Shown here: positions 54,735-64,000 of the stretch, piece after piece | How positions within the stretch are numbered: position 1 is the first letter of the stretch | Layout of the letters: the number at the start of each line of letters is the position of its first letter | DNA from: Axinella damicornis | Lineage: Eukaryota > Porifera > Demospongiae > Axinellida > Axinellidae | DNA length: 64,000 bases | Assembly: GCA_963931865.1 (NCBI GenBank) | Contig: OZ007512.1 | Coordinates: 6,531,708-6,595,707 of the forward strand | Reading direction: 5' to 3' | Position numbers and translations under genes: made by a program | Notes under the pieces: generated by a model | The model's database searches: none | What the model was told of the DNA's origin: nothing | What the model saw: only the letters and a program-made list of their open reading frames with translations

Positions 54735-57395
54735 ATATCAGGTGATAGTAAGACCTGAGACATCACATTCCAGTACTGCTTGCTCAGTGAGCTCACTCAT
54801 TAATTCATTATCATAGGCATGAGGTGATAGCAAGACCTGAGACATCACATTCCAGTAGTGCTTGCTCAGTGAGCTCACTCATTAATTCATTATCATAGGC
54901 ACCGAGGTGATAGTAAGACCTGAGACATCACATTCCAGTACTGCTTGCTCAGTGAGCCCACTCATTAATTCATTATCATAGGCACGAGGTGATAGTAAGA
55001 CCTGAGACATCACATTCCAGTACTGCTTGCTCAGTGAGCTCACTCATTAATTTATTATCATAGGCACGAGGTGATAGTAAGACCTGAGACATCACATTCC
55101 AGTACTGCTTGCTCAGTGGGCCCACTCATTAATTCATTATCATAGGCACGAGGTGATAGTAAGACCTGAGACATCACATTCCAGTACTGCTTGCTCAGTG
55201 AGCCCACTCATTAATTCATTATCATAGGCACGAGGTGATAGTAAGACCTGAGACATCATATTTCAGTACTGCTTGCTCAGTGAGCCCACTCATTAATTCA
55301 TTATCATAGGCACGAGGTGATAGTAAGACCTGAGACACCACATTTCAGTACTGCTTGCTCAGCAAGCGAGCTCATTACTTCATTATCATAGGCACGAGGT
55401 GATAGTAAGACCTGAGACATCACATTCCAGTACTGCTTGCTCAGTGAGTCCACTCATTAATTCATTATCATAGGCACGAAGTGATAGTAAGACCTGAGAC
55501 ATCACATTCCAGTAGTGCTTGCTCAGTGAGTCCACTCATTAATTTATTATCATAGGCACGAAGTGATAGTAAGACCTGAGACATCATATTTCAGTACTGC
55601 TTGCTCAGTGAGCCCACTCATTAATTCATTATCATAGGCACGAAGTGATAGTAAGACCTGAGACATCATATTTCAGTACTGCTTGCTCAGTGAGCCCACT
55701 CATTAATTCATTATCATAGGCACGAGGTGATAGTAAGACCTGAGACACCACATTTCAGTACTGCTTGCTCAGCAAGCGAGCTCATTACTTCATTATCATA
55801 GGCACGAGGTGATAGTAAGACCTGAGACATCACATTCCAGTACTGCTTGCTCAGTGAGCTCACTCATTACTTCATTATCATAGGCACGAAGTGATAGTAA
55901 GACCTGAGACATCACATTCCAGTAGTGCTTGCTCAGTGAGTCCACTCATTAATTTATTATCATAGGCACGAGGTGATAGTAAGACCTGAGACATCACATT
56001 CCAGTATTGCTTGCTCAGTGAGCTCACTCATAAATTCATTATCATAGGCACCAAATGATAGTAAGACCTGAGACATCACATTCCAGTAGTGCTTGCTCAG
56101 TGAGTCCACTCATTAATTTATTATCATAGGCACGAGGTGATAGTAAGACCTGAGACATCACATTCCAGTATTGCTTGCTCAGTGAGCTCACTAATTAATT
56201 CATTATCATAGGCACCAGGTGATAGTAAGACCTGAGACATCACATTCCAGTAGTGCTTGCTCAGTGAGCCCACTCATTAATTCATTATCATAGGCACGAG
56301 GTGATAGTAAGACCTGAGACATCACATTCCAGTACTGCTTGCTCAGTGAGCCCACTCATTAATTCATTATCATAGGCACCAGGTGATAGTAAGACCTGAG
56401 ACATCACATTCCAGTAGTGCTTGCTCAGTGAGCCCACTCATTAATTCATTATCATAGGCACCAGGTGATAGTAAGACCTGAGACATCACATTCCAGTAGT
56501 GCTTGCTCAGTGAGTCCACTCATTAATTTATTATCATAGGCACGAGGTGATAGTAAGACCTGAGACATCACATTCCAGTATTGCTTGCTCAGTGAGCTCA
56601 CTAATTAATTCATTATCATAGGCACCAGGTGATAGTAAGACCTGAGACATCACATTCCAGTAGTGCTTGCTCAGTGAGCCCACTCATTAATTCATTATCA
56701 TAGGCACGAGGTGATAGTAAGACCTGAGACATCACATTCCAGTACTGCTTGCTCAGTGAGCCCACTCATTAATTCATTATCATAGGCACCAGGTGATAGT
56801 AAGACCTGAGACATCACATTCCAGTAGTGCTTGCTCAGTGAGCTCACTCATTAATTCATTATCATAGGCACGAGGTGATAGTAAGACCTGAGACATCACA
56901 TTTCAGTACTGCTTGCTCAGTGAGCCCACTCATTAATTCATTATCATAGGCACGAGGTGATAGTAAGACCTGAGACACCACATTTCAGTACTGCTTGCTC
57001 AGCAAGCGAGCTCATTACTTCATTATCATAGGCACGAGGTGATAGTAAGACCTGAGACATCACATTCCAGTACTGCTTGCTCAGTGAGCCCACTCATTAA
57101 TTCATTATCATAGGCACAAGGTGATAGTAAGACCTGAGACATCACATTCCAGTACTGCTTGCTCAGTGAGCTCACTCATTAATTCATTATCATAGGCACG
57201 AGGTGATAGTAAGACCTGAGACATCACATTCCAGTACTGCTTGCTCAGTGAGCCCACTCATTAATTCATTATCATAGGCACAAGGTGATAGTAAGACCTG
57301 AGACATCACATTCCAGTACTGCTTGCTCAGTGAGCTCACTCATTAATTCATTATCACAGGCACGAGGTGATAGCAAGACCTGAGACATCATTCTA
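54735..57395. repeat. 82 bp satellite, ~32 copies, higher-order structure
   Basis: Unit ACGAGGTGATAGTAAGACCT, then GAGACATCACATTCCAGTAC, then TGCTTGCTCAGTGAGCCCAC, then TCATTAATTCATTATCATAGGC (82 bp). A marked variant (AGACACCACATTTCAG with CAGCAAGCGAGCTC) occurs near 55330, 55740 and 56970, i.e. 5 and 15 units apart, so blocks of several units were copied together. Not CRISPR: there are no unique spacers. Confidence 0.95.
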
Positions 57396-58213
57396 AAAGT
57401 GAGTTTGCCCATTGTCAACTTACTGATGCTGAGGGTCTCCTACAGTAGTAGTTCGAGAGTCTAGCCCCTGCACTCAGTGACCAGTGTGTGAGCATCACCG
57501 CTTGTACTGGTGTGAGGAGTGAGGGTGTGACGGGAGGAGGAAGAGAACAAGGGATGAGTGTGTCTACATGTACAACTGTAGCTGTGAACCTTGACCCCTA
57601 GCCTCGTTCCTAGACCACTTGACTCCATGTATGGTCAGGGAACCAAACTACCTTGCTTGTCACCATGTGTGAAGGAAGGGGTGGGATTTCAACACAAGAT
57701 ATATAAGTAGTTTGTGGTGAGAATGCCCAACATATTATACAAGAAACTGATTAACTGCACACACAAACTGCGAAATGGCATTTTTCCCAAAAGAAGTAGT
57801 TAGCTACTGAGATGCATGTCACCCACCACAATCATGTCACGAAGAAAGTCTTCAAACGAGATGAAATCATTTTCATCAATTCTGGGGAATAGCCACGAGC
57901 AGTTTGGTGATCACATTTCACCTAGTGCATGGCAACCCTTATAGTTCAGCTTACAGTGATCAACAGACAATTGCTTGAGGGTGATTAGGCACAGGTACAC
58001 AGATCCTTGTAGGCTGCATGGTTTCAAAGGTAGATAGGTGGGATCTCTCAAGGATGTGATTGAATTAACACTCTCTCTCTCTAAACACAAATTGAATGAG
58101 ACCCAACCTATCTACTTTACCTCTGGTCAGCCAACGTCTGAAGGTCAGTATCTCTAACCTTCTGTACATCCTAATGCAGTTCCTCTTCGCCTAAAACTGT
58201 GGACAGACAAGCT
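57396..58213. other. Intergenic; weak EF-hand-like exon
   Basis: On minus, after acceptor GGCTATTCCCCAG (near 57880), a ~30-codon phase reads IDENDFISFEDFLRDMIVV, like the second half of an EF-hand loop plus helix. Position 12 would be Asp, not Glu, and no partner exon was found. Confidence 0.25.
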
Positions 58214-58780
58214 AGAAGTGATGGAAGACTGCCACTCCACCACGTGGTCCTTTCCATCGGTCAGAGCAGCAATGGCTAGTTGCTGGATTCACCCCGACAG
58301 TAGTCTCGCAGGCCAGCCCACGTTGCAGAGTCACAGTAGGTCTCCATCCGGACTAATGGCTCAGAGCACCTGCTTCTCTAACTACTCGGGCAAGAGTCCT
58401 GTGGGTACAACAATACCTATAACGGATACTCATCACACCCATGTACAAATTATCATGCAGCCCCATCCCCCATACCACTCTCTGGACAGCATGGTTGACC
58501 TTTAAGTAAAGGTCAAGTATGTGGAGTGGGAGATCAGGTTGTACATGTGTACACGCGCTGGCCTCCTTCATGTCTAGCATTCTGGGCACTGCGTTGAGGT
58601 GATTTGGTTGAAGTGTCAAGCACATGACCAGCAGCAGGAAGTTGTGCATAGATATCATGTGACTCCTACAATTCGTAAGCATGTGTCCACAGAGCCTACG
58701 AATGATGATGAATACTGTTTATACAGCTCCTGCCCACATCCATGTTTGGGCGATATGCAACAAGAAGCAAAACATTTTCA
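58214..58780. repeat. Segmental duplication, copy 1
   Basis: Matches 59955-60470 over ~500 bp in the same orientation. Shared phrases: GGCAAGAGTCCTGTGGGTAC, AAGTGGAGTGGGAGAT-like and ATGACCAGCAGCAGGAA. On minus a hydrophobic phrase FLLLVMCL is readable, but frames differ between copies. Confidence 0.7.
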
Positions 58781-58787
58781 AAAAAGG

Positions 58788-58843
58788 ATTTAGTGACAGC
58801 CTGTTATACTCCACATCTCGAAAAAGCTGAGGAAATGCCAATT
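58788..58843. mobile_element. Fragment related to the 4598-4878 hairpin
   Basis: AAGGATTTAGTGACAGCCTG, then an ATACTCCACATCTCGAAAAA-like stretch, matches one arm of that element with substitutions. Confidence 0.6.
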
Positions 58844-58926
58844 TGTACAGCCAGTGAACAGCTCTAGCTCAAGGACATATTTTAGGGAGTTTCCATCAAT
58901 GTGGATGTGGGCATGTGCAGTAGCTA

Positions 58927-59004
58927 TAGCCTCGTTCCCAGGCTCTCTCATACGTGATCAAAAATTGAGAGAAAGGGGGAGAGTCTGGCCTGGGAACGAG
59001 GCTA
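58927..59004. mobile_element. TAGCCTCG-family element, 78 bp
   Basis: Ends TAGCCTCGTTCCCAGGCTCT and GGCCTGGGAACGAGGCTA. No target duplication detected. Confidence 0.8.
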
Positions 59005-59397
59005 CACATCTAAACAGTAATGGAGAGCCCAGAGGTAGATTGCATGTTGAGTGGTCAAAATAATGTCCTAGCAATTCGAACCTCCGTTGTCACATGGGTA
59101 TGACCTAGACAGATGATTGCATTCACCACGCAATGCATTATGCTTCCACCAAACCAATCATAATAGAATAGTACATGTATTGCCCGTCAAAGTTTTATCC
59201 CCCCCCCCCCCAAAATTCCTCACACCCATCTTCTCATTCTCTTCCCCTCCCCCTCACCTCTCTGACAGAGTTGGTGCTGACCTCCACCCTCAGTTCACTA
59301 TCCTCTCAGGTGATGCAACACCTCCTGTGGAGAGAAGGGAGGCCGGAGTTATATTTGAACACCATCACTTGCATCAGTAATACAGTACACTGTGGTG

Positions 59398-59440
59398 TAG
59401 CCTCATTCCCAGGAGAGGAGTCTGCAAGGGAATGAGGCTA
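59398..59440. mobile_element. Minimal TAGCCTCG-family element, 43 bp
   Basis: TAGCCTCATTCCCAGGAGAG and GGGAATGAGGCTA. Flanks ACTGTGGTG (59389-59397) and ACTTTGCTG (59441-59449) agree at 7 of 9. Confidence 0.6.
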
Positions 59441-59499
59441 ACTTTGCTGGAGATGCTGACCACAGTGTTCTTTCCAGAGGTTCAGTTCGAGGGAGTGAT

Positions 59500-59688
59500 G
59501 ATGGATGCTTGTGTGTGTGTGTGTGTGTGTGTTGTGGGGGGACAATGGATCCTTGTGTAGGGGGGAGGGGGGGGAGGGTGATGATGGATGCCTGTGTAGG
59601 GGGAGGGGGGAGGGGTGACGATGGATGCTTGTGTAGGAGGAGAGGGGGGTGATCGATGCTTGGGGACAGGGTGATGACTGATGCTTGT

Positions 59689-59719
<31 letters not shown>

Positions 59720-59890
59720 GGGGGTGATGATGGATGCTTGTGTAGGAGGGGAGGGGGTGATGGATGCTTGTGTAGAGGGACAGGGTGATGATTGATGCTT
59801 GTGTAGGGGGATGGGGTGATGATGGATGCTTGTGTAGCGGGAGGGGGTGACAATGCATGGATGCTTGAGCGCGCGTGTGTGTAGGGGGAT
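59500..59890. repeat. ~30-40 bp minisatellite with GT and G tracts
   Basis: GTGATGATGGATGCTTGTGT followed by AGGGGGAGGGG-like tracts, about nine copies. Pro/His-rich frames on the minus strand are by-products. Confidence 0.85.
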
Positions 59891-59954
59891 AAATGGAAAG
59901 ATGTCTGCCTCCACACCCAGAGAGAATTAGCAAGTTGAAGTTCATCTTTGTCCA

Positions 59955-60470
59955 AAACTGTGGACGAACATGTCAGAAGTGATCAAAGACAGCACTCCAC
60001 CTCATACACAGTAGTCTTGCAGGCCAGTCACTGTGCAGGGTCACAGCAGATCGACAATATGCACCTGTTTCTCCACCAGTTCTGGCAAGAGTCCTGTGGG
60101 TACAACAATACCAATAGTGATTCAGTCCCATACTCATCACTCCCATGTACGTACTATCAGCCCTGTCACCCACTCCACTTTTTGAACCAAACACTTGGCC
60201 TTTCAAAGGTCAAACAAAGGTCAAGAAAGCGGAGTGGGAGATGAGGCACATGCCCAGGGCCTTCATGCCTAGCCTTCTGAGCACTGCATATTGAGACATT
60301 TGCTGGATGGTGATTTGGTTGAAGCACATGACCAGCAGCAGGAAAGTGCTGATTGTGCATATCAAGCATCTCCTCCAGATGCTGCACTGCTTAAGCAAGT
60401 GTCCATAGTGCCTATATACTAATGGCTTACGATACAACTTCTGCCCCCATCCAAGTTTGGGCAATATGCA
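59955..60470. repeat. Segmental duplication, copy 2
   Basis: Partner of 58214-58780. On minus, ISTFLLLVMCFNQITIQQMS then QYAVLRRLGMKALGM is open up to a stop and looks membrane-associated. This could be an exon of an unrecognised receptor, with copy 1 as the decayed version. Confidence 0.65.
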
Positions 60471-60516
60471 ACAGCTGTCTTGGGCCTGGATCTGTCCCTG
60501 CTGACTTTGATCTGGT

Positions 60517-60558
60517 CCACAGCTTTTACTGAATCAGAGATACAGACAGCACTGCTGA

Positions 60559-60601
<43 letters not shown>

Positions 60602-60771
60602 ACCAAGCAGAAGTACTAGCATCTCCCCAGTCTAGCTGCCAGCCCGTCTTCTGAAGTAGCTGGCCGGGAGATGACGGGCTGGCAGCTAGACTGGGGAGAT
60701 GCTAGTACTTCTGCTTGGTGGGTGGGGTTTCAGCAGTGCTGTCTGTATCTCTGATTCAGTAAAAGCTGTGG
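60517..60771. repeat. Large palindrome with one-sided C-tract expansion
   Basis: CCACAGCTTTTACTGAATCA at the left mirrors TGATTCAGTAAAAGCTGTGG at the right; arms of ~105 bp meet near 60645-60665 (GACGGGCTGGCAGCTAGACT). The left arm has 41 C (60561-60601) where the right arm has only GGTGGGTGGGG. Confidence 0.88.
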
Positions 60772-60804
60772 ACACAGATTATGCAGCTACAATCTGGATC
60801 CCCA

Positions 60805-60950
60805 CATCTTGTCTTGGATATCCAGCTATCTTACGGGAAGGAAACAACATGTGGTTGTAAATGGAGAATCATCCCCTGATACACGTCTTGTCCGGAGTAC
60901 CTCAAGGTTCCGTATTAGGCCCCCTACTATTTCTCATCTCCAGGGTTTGG
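60805..60950 (+). pseudogene. Non-LTR retrotransposon (LINE) reverse-transcriptase fragment
   Basis: Reads LSWISSYLTGRKQHVVVNGE, then, after a one-base frameshift near 60888, LSGVPQGSVLGPLLFLI, the hallmark RT motif of LINEs. It ends there, so no catalytic YxDD is present. Dead fragment; clade not determinable. Confidence 0.85.
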
Positions 60951-61174
60951 TCACTTGCATGCAGCACGAAAGCTTGGACCACAGTAGTGGTTCCCAACTT
61001 GCAGTATGTGGTCAAGCCCAAGCTGCCTATTTAGAGCAAGGCCATCCCCACAGACTATTGCACAACGCTCCAGTCAATTCGTATCAGAAGAAAACGAAAT
61101 AGCTACTGGCAAAACCTACTCACACACCTCACACCACCATCTCATTCTTAACATTCATACTTTGTACTTTGAAC

Positions 61175-61499
61175 CTTCCGCCACTTCCTTTGCCCATTGC
61201 AAACTCTGCGTCAGGGAGGGTTGCATGTGCTTCTTGTGAATGTGATCAAAGATGGAGCCATTCTCAGCAAATTCTGCGAAGAAATTCAAAATGCATGCTT
61301 ATTAGTTATCACTGCTACTGGTTGATGTGCAATAGCATTGATCACTGATTATTGCCAACAGTAAAAGCAAGGTGGGTCAAGACGGATGAGCCAGATGTGT
61401 TAATTGGCAAACCTGTGACAATGTAGCATGAGGGTTTCTTCATGACCCTTCGCAGAACTGGATGATGGAGGGATGACTCAGTCGGCTGAGGATGCTAAC
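61175..61499 (-). pseudogene. Broken partial copy of the kinase (exons K2 and K3)
   Basis: 61499-61413 is 87 nt, reads VSILSRLSHPSIIQFC and ends CYIVT; it is one base shorter than the 88 nt exon K2 and frameshifted near TGCGAAGGG. 61273-61175 is 99 nt, matching exon K3: FAENGSIFDHIHKKHMQPSL then TQSLQWAKEVAE. Further upstream, near 61655, SEKCVAIDALK may be a VAIK segment with Lys changed to Asp. No catalytic-loop or Death exons were found nearby. Confidence 0.7.
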
Positions 61500-62195
61500 C
61501 TAAAGAACGATGAACCAGCAAACGTAACCATGGTGCAACTATGAAGGGCTTGAATGACATGGATGATTGCAAGGAAGCCAGATTCACACTGTTTGAATTA
61601 TGGCCTTGTAATGTTATTTTCTGCAATCAACTTTTCAGAGCATCAATAGCCACACACTTCTCAGAGACAGCATTTTCATCGATTGTTGTTTGCAGATTCT
61701 CTTTCTAATGATGTCTTAAAACCACATTGCTTTCATCTGTGGCAGAGTGTGGTGCCTTTATGCCCTTTAACTGTGAAGAGTGGCGGTTTAGGCTAGTGAC
61801 AATCTACGATCCTGTCATCACAAATGCCATAAGCTAAAAAGCTTTTTCTCGCCGTCAGTATACACTTACTTGCAATAACGCTCCTGCTTTGACTTGCTGT
61901 TGTTCTGCCCTCTCCAGCGACGGTCCTGCACGTATCGCAAGACAACAGTCGAGTTGTTAGCAGCTGGTCGAACAGCGCGATAACCAGACAGCTAGCTCAG
62001 TTATCGGCTCCACCCAGTGCTCCGCCCCTTCTTGCCTTGGTCAGTGGTGAGCGTAATCATTACTACTAACAGCCAGGGGCACTCTCGTGAGTTTTGTTGG
62101 ACGCTGCGTGCCCTGGGCAATGCTCAACGCTGCGTGCAGATGCCAATTTATGCTGTGGGGGAAGATTTCAATAAACTTGGACCCTAAAGAGTTAA
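61500..62195. other. Unassigned
   Basis: Apart from the possible VAIK remnant near 61655, a minus-strand open stretch ending at donor GCAA/GTAAGT near 61874 might be a 5' exon. Not supported further. Confidence 0.4.
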
Positions 62196-62313
62196 TTAAT
62201 TAATGTGCAAAGTCTCCCAACGTACACTGGACATGTCTTTGATGATTTCCTGCCTATCCACTCCAATCACGGGAACAAGGCACTTGAAACATTTTCGTAG
62301 AGCTTTGCACACC
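62196..62313 (-). CDS. Possible terminal exon, unknown protein
   Basis: After a strong acceptor (TTGTTCTCCTTTGCAG) the phase reads VCKALRKCFKCLVPVIGVDR, QEIIKDMSSVRWETLHIN and a stop. No family recognised and no upstream exon identified. Confidence 0.3.
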
Positions 62314-62727
62314 TGCAAAGGAGAACAATAAGAACACAGCATTTCTCTACCATGTATATGAAACCCCTTTCTATCTGGGCCAGATAGCACTTTGTGGACA
62401 AGGGACTTGACTGACATTTCAAATGACCGAGTGTAGTTAGAGTCACAACTACGCATCAACGGGCTGATTATGGGATCTGTGCTTATTTCACAAACTGCCA
62501 GTGGAGATCATCATATGGAGATCATCATATCCTTGTGCAAGGACTTCACAAGGAGGGATAACTGTTTCTGATATCTGTTTCATCATATCTGTAAGTTAGA
62601 ATTCTGAAATTGAAGCTTGCAATGGCACTATACCTAATGTACCTCAATAATAACCTCAGGGGTCATTTGCAACCGGCTTTAATGAGCTGAGAGAGATGTA
62701 AACCTGTTTAATGTGCAGCAGCAGGCC

Positions 62728-63438
62728 CGTAGGCTGGGGGGGTTCGGGGGGTTCGGACGAACCGCCCGCACGGTCATTTAGGTCCGGTCCCGCTGCAAAC
62801 AAGGTACTTACAGTCTTACTTTTTGCAGTCACTGTGACTGTCTTGTGCTGGTGCCTTCCTGGAGTGCTCACACGCGATTGGTATAGCTACCAAGTAGATC
62901 GTAGTGTCATGTACGATGCTTGAACAATATGAACCTCGTTCCCAGGCTTTTTGACGAGAGGAATGTCTGGGAACGAGGACGTACACGTGGCGCGTGCGCG
63001 CATTAAGTACAGATTAAGTACGTGGACACGCGATTGTCATGTACACAACATTAACATGGGGCGCCGTGAACAGAAAGAGCGTGAGAGAAAGCGGGCAGCT
63101 GCCATGTCCCAGAGTTTGCAGAAGTTCTTGCCGCCGAAAAAGAAGACCGCAGTGAATAGGCTGAAGGCGATGCTGCTGCTTCTGGTAGTCAGATAGGATA
63201 AAGTTATCATCTTTTTGTTCATGATACTGCCTAGCCAGGCATGCACACGTACACGAGCGCTAGTGTCCCAAAATGCACCAGAATCGATCTCAGAGCATCT
63301 AAAACTCAAAATTTTTCCTGGGGGGGCATGCCCCCAGACCCCCCTAGCTACTGCGCGCTTCGCGCGCTGCCAGATGGTTTGGTCCACTTCATATTCAAAG
63401 AAGAACCCCCCCTGTAAAAATTGAGCCTACGGGCCTGA
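62728..63438. mobile_element. Putative non-autonomous element, 711 bp, with transposase-like N-terminal ORF
   Basis: CAGGCCCGTAGGCT at the left mirrors AGCCTACGGGCCTG at the right. Inside, the ATG at 63057 opens 46 codons: MGRREQKERERKRAAAMSQS then LQKFLPPKKKT. This basic 'S-L-x-K-F-x-P-K-K' start resembles N-termini of hAT/ZMYM-like transposon proteins (from memory). No target duplication is clear. A TAGCCTCG-like pair (ACCTCGTTCCCAGGC / GTCTGGGAACGAGG, 62935-62980) is nested within. Confidence 0.45.
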
Positions 63439-64000
63439 GCAGTGTTCTCACCAAGATTCTACAGGCAAAGGACTTACAAACACGTACATGTACATAGTTG
63501 AACAGTCTGGCTTCTAAAGGGGTGGGTGTTACATAATCTACTTGCCAGTCAAAGCCCTTGTTATGATACACACTGTACATGTACATGAAATTTGCCAAAG
63601 GGAATAGGTACAGGAAGTCCAAAGGGCAGATTAGGAACCCCAAAGGTCACAGTGCCTTCTCTAGTGAGAACACAAAGCCTGCATGGTTGTCAGTGACAAA
63701 GTTAGCCAAGCTGACCATGCATTATATGCAACTTAGTGGAATGGTCAATCGTGGTGTATGAGTCTTCACAATCATGAACATGCAATGCCAATACCGTACT
63801 CTCGCGATAGAGCGCCCATGGGCGCTGCACCTTGAATGCTTGCCGAACAGGGGATGGGCACTCTTTCAAATGTTTCAACATTCAACCTCTAAAGAGTGCC
63901 CACCTTTGTTTACGTACACACAACTAGCAGTGAAGAGCAAGCAAGCACGCGTGTGTCAGAGCCCTCCCAGCACATCTACATCGCTTGAGTCACTAGCTAT
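63439..64000. other. Intergenic, nothing assigned
   Basis: A short hairpin-like pair AAAGAGTGCCCA / GGGCACTCTTT lies near 63855-63905. No gene supported up to the window edge. Confidence 0.45.

Noticed and set aside
54735..57395. CRISPR-like periodic array
   Set aside because: Units are contiguous 82 bp copies without spacers, in a eukaryotic setting; it is a satellite.
59403..59955. Pro/His-rich frames on the minus strand
   Set aside because: By-products of the GATGGATGCTTGTGT minisatellite.

Overview
The window reads as an invertebrate metazoan genome. It has GT-AG introns, Death domains joined to a ZAK/MLK-like protein kinase in small symmetric exons, an exon resembling an adhesion-GPCR GAIN domain, very dense MITEs and foldbacks, and many micro- and minisatellites. 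A sponge is my best guess from the Death-domain/kinase style and gene compactness, but no marker in the sequence proves the taxon. No rRNA, tRNA or CRISPR array was recognised.

Layout. 1-6.1 kb: C/T-rich repeat, one possible receptor exon, foldback elements. 6.18-13.12 kb: a ~6.9 kb element whose two ends are tandem-repeat arrays, apparently inserted into a (CA)n tract. 15.4-16.2 kb: the 3' end of a possible secreted-protein gene (minus). 16.92-21.48 kb: a complete two-gene DNA transposon with ~200 bp terminal inverted repeats. It carries a spliced SAP-SWIM-YqaJ nuclease gene (plus) facing a THAP-DDE transposase gene (minus). 22-26.8 kb: MITEs and palindromes. 27.1-30.9 kb: an uninterrupted 1264-codon ORF of a transposon-like protein I cannot name. 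31-39.5 kb: repeats, with a long-TIR foldback at 38.4-39.5 kb.

39.9-46.9 kb (minus) holds a twelve-exon gene for a Death-Death-Death-kinase-Death protein. It is broken in several places: single-base frameshifts in two Death-domain exons, a 2-base insertion in the glycine loop, and a stop codon replacing Arg of HRD. It is also expanded by a 21-copy, 19 bp minisatellite lying on the kinase DLG motif. A broken partial copy of the kinase lies at 61.2-61.5 kb. 54.7-57.4 kb is an 82 bp satellite with higher-order structure. The rest is MITEs, LINE scraps, duplications and simple repeats.

How the parts relate. The transposon at 17-21 kb is the one locus here whose genes look intact and cooperative: each TIR carries the same TATA-like sequence ahead of one of the two genes. 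Separately, at least a dozen short inverted-repeat elements share TAG(C/T)CTCG ends and nearly all carry 9 bp target duplications, so one mobilising system, possibly Mutator-like, seems to have shaped the region. Its source transposase was not identified in the window.
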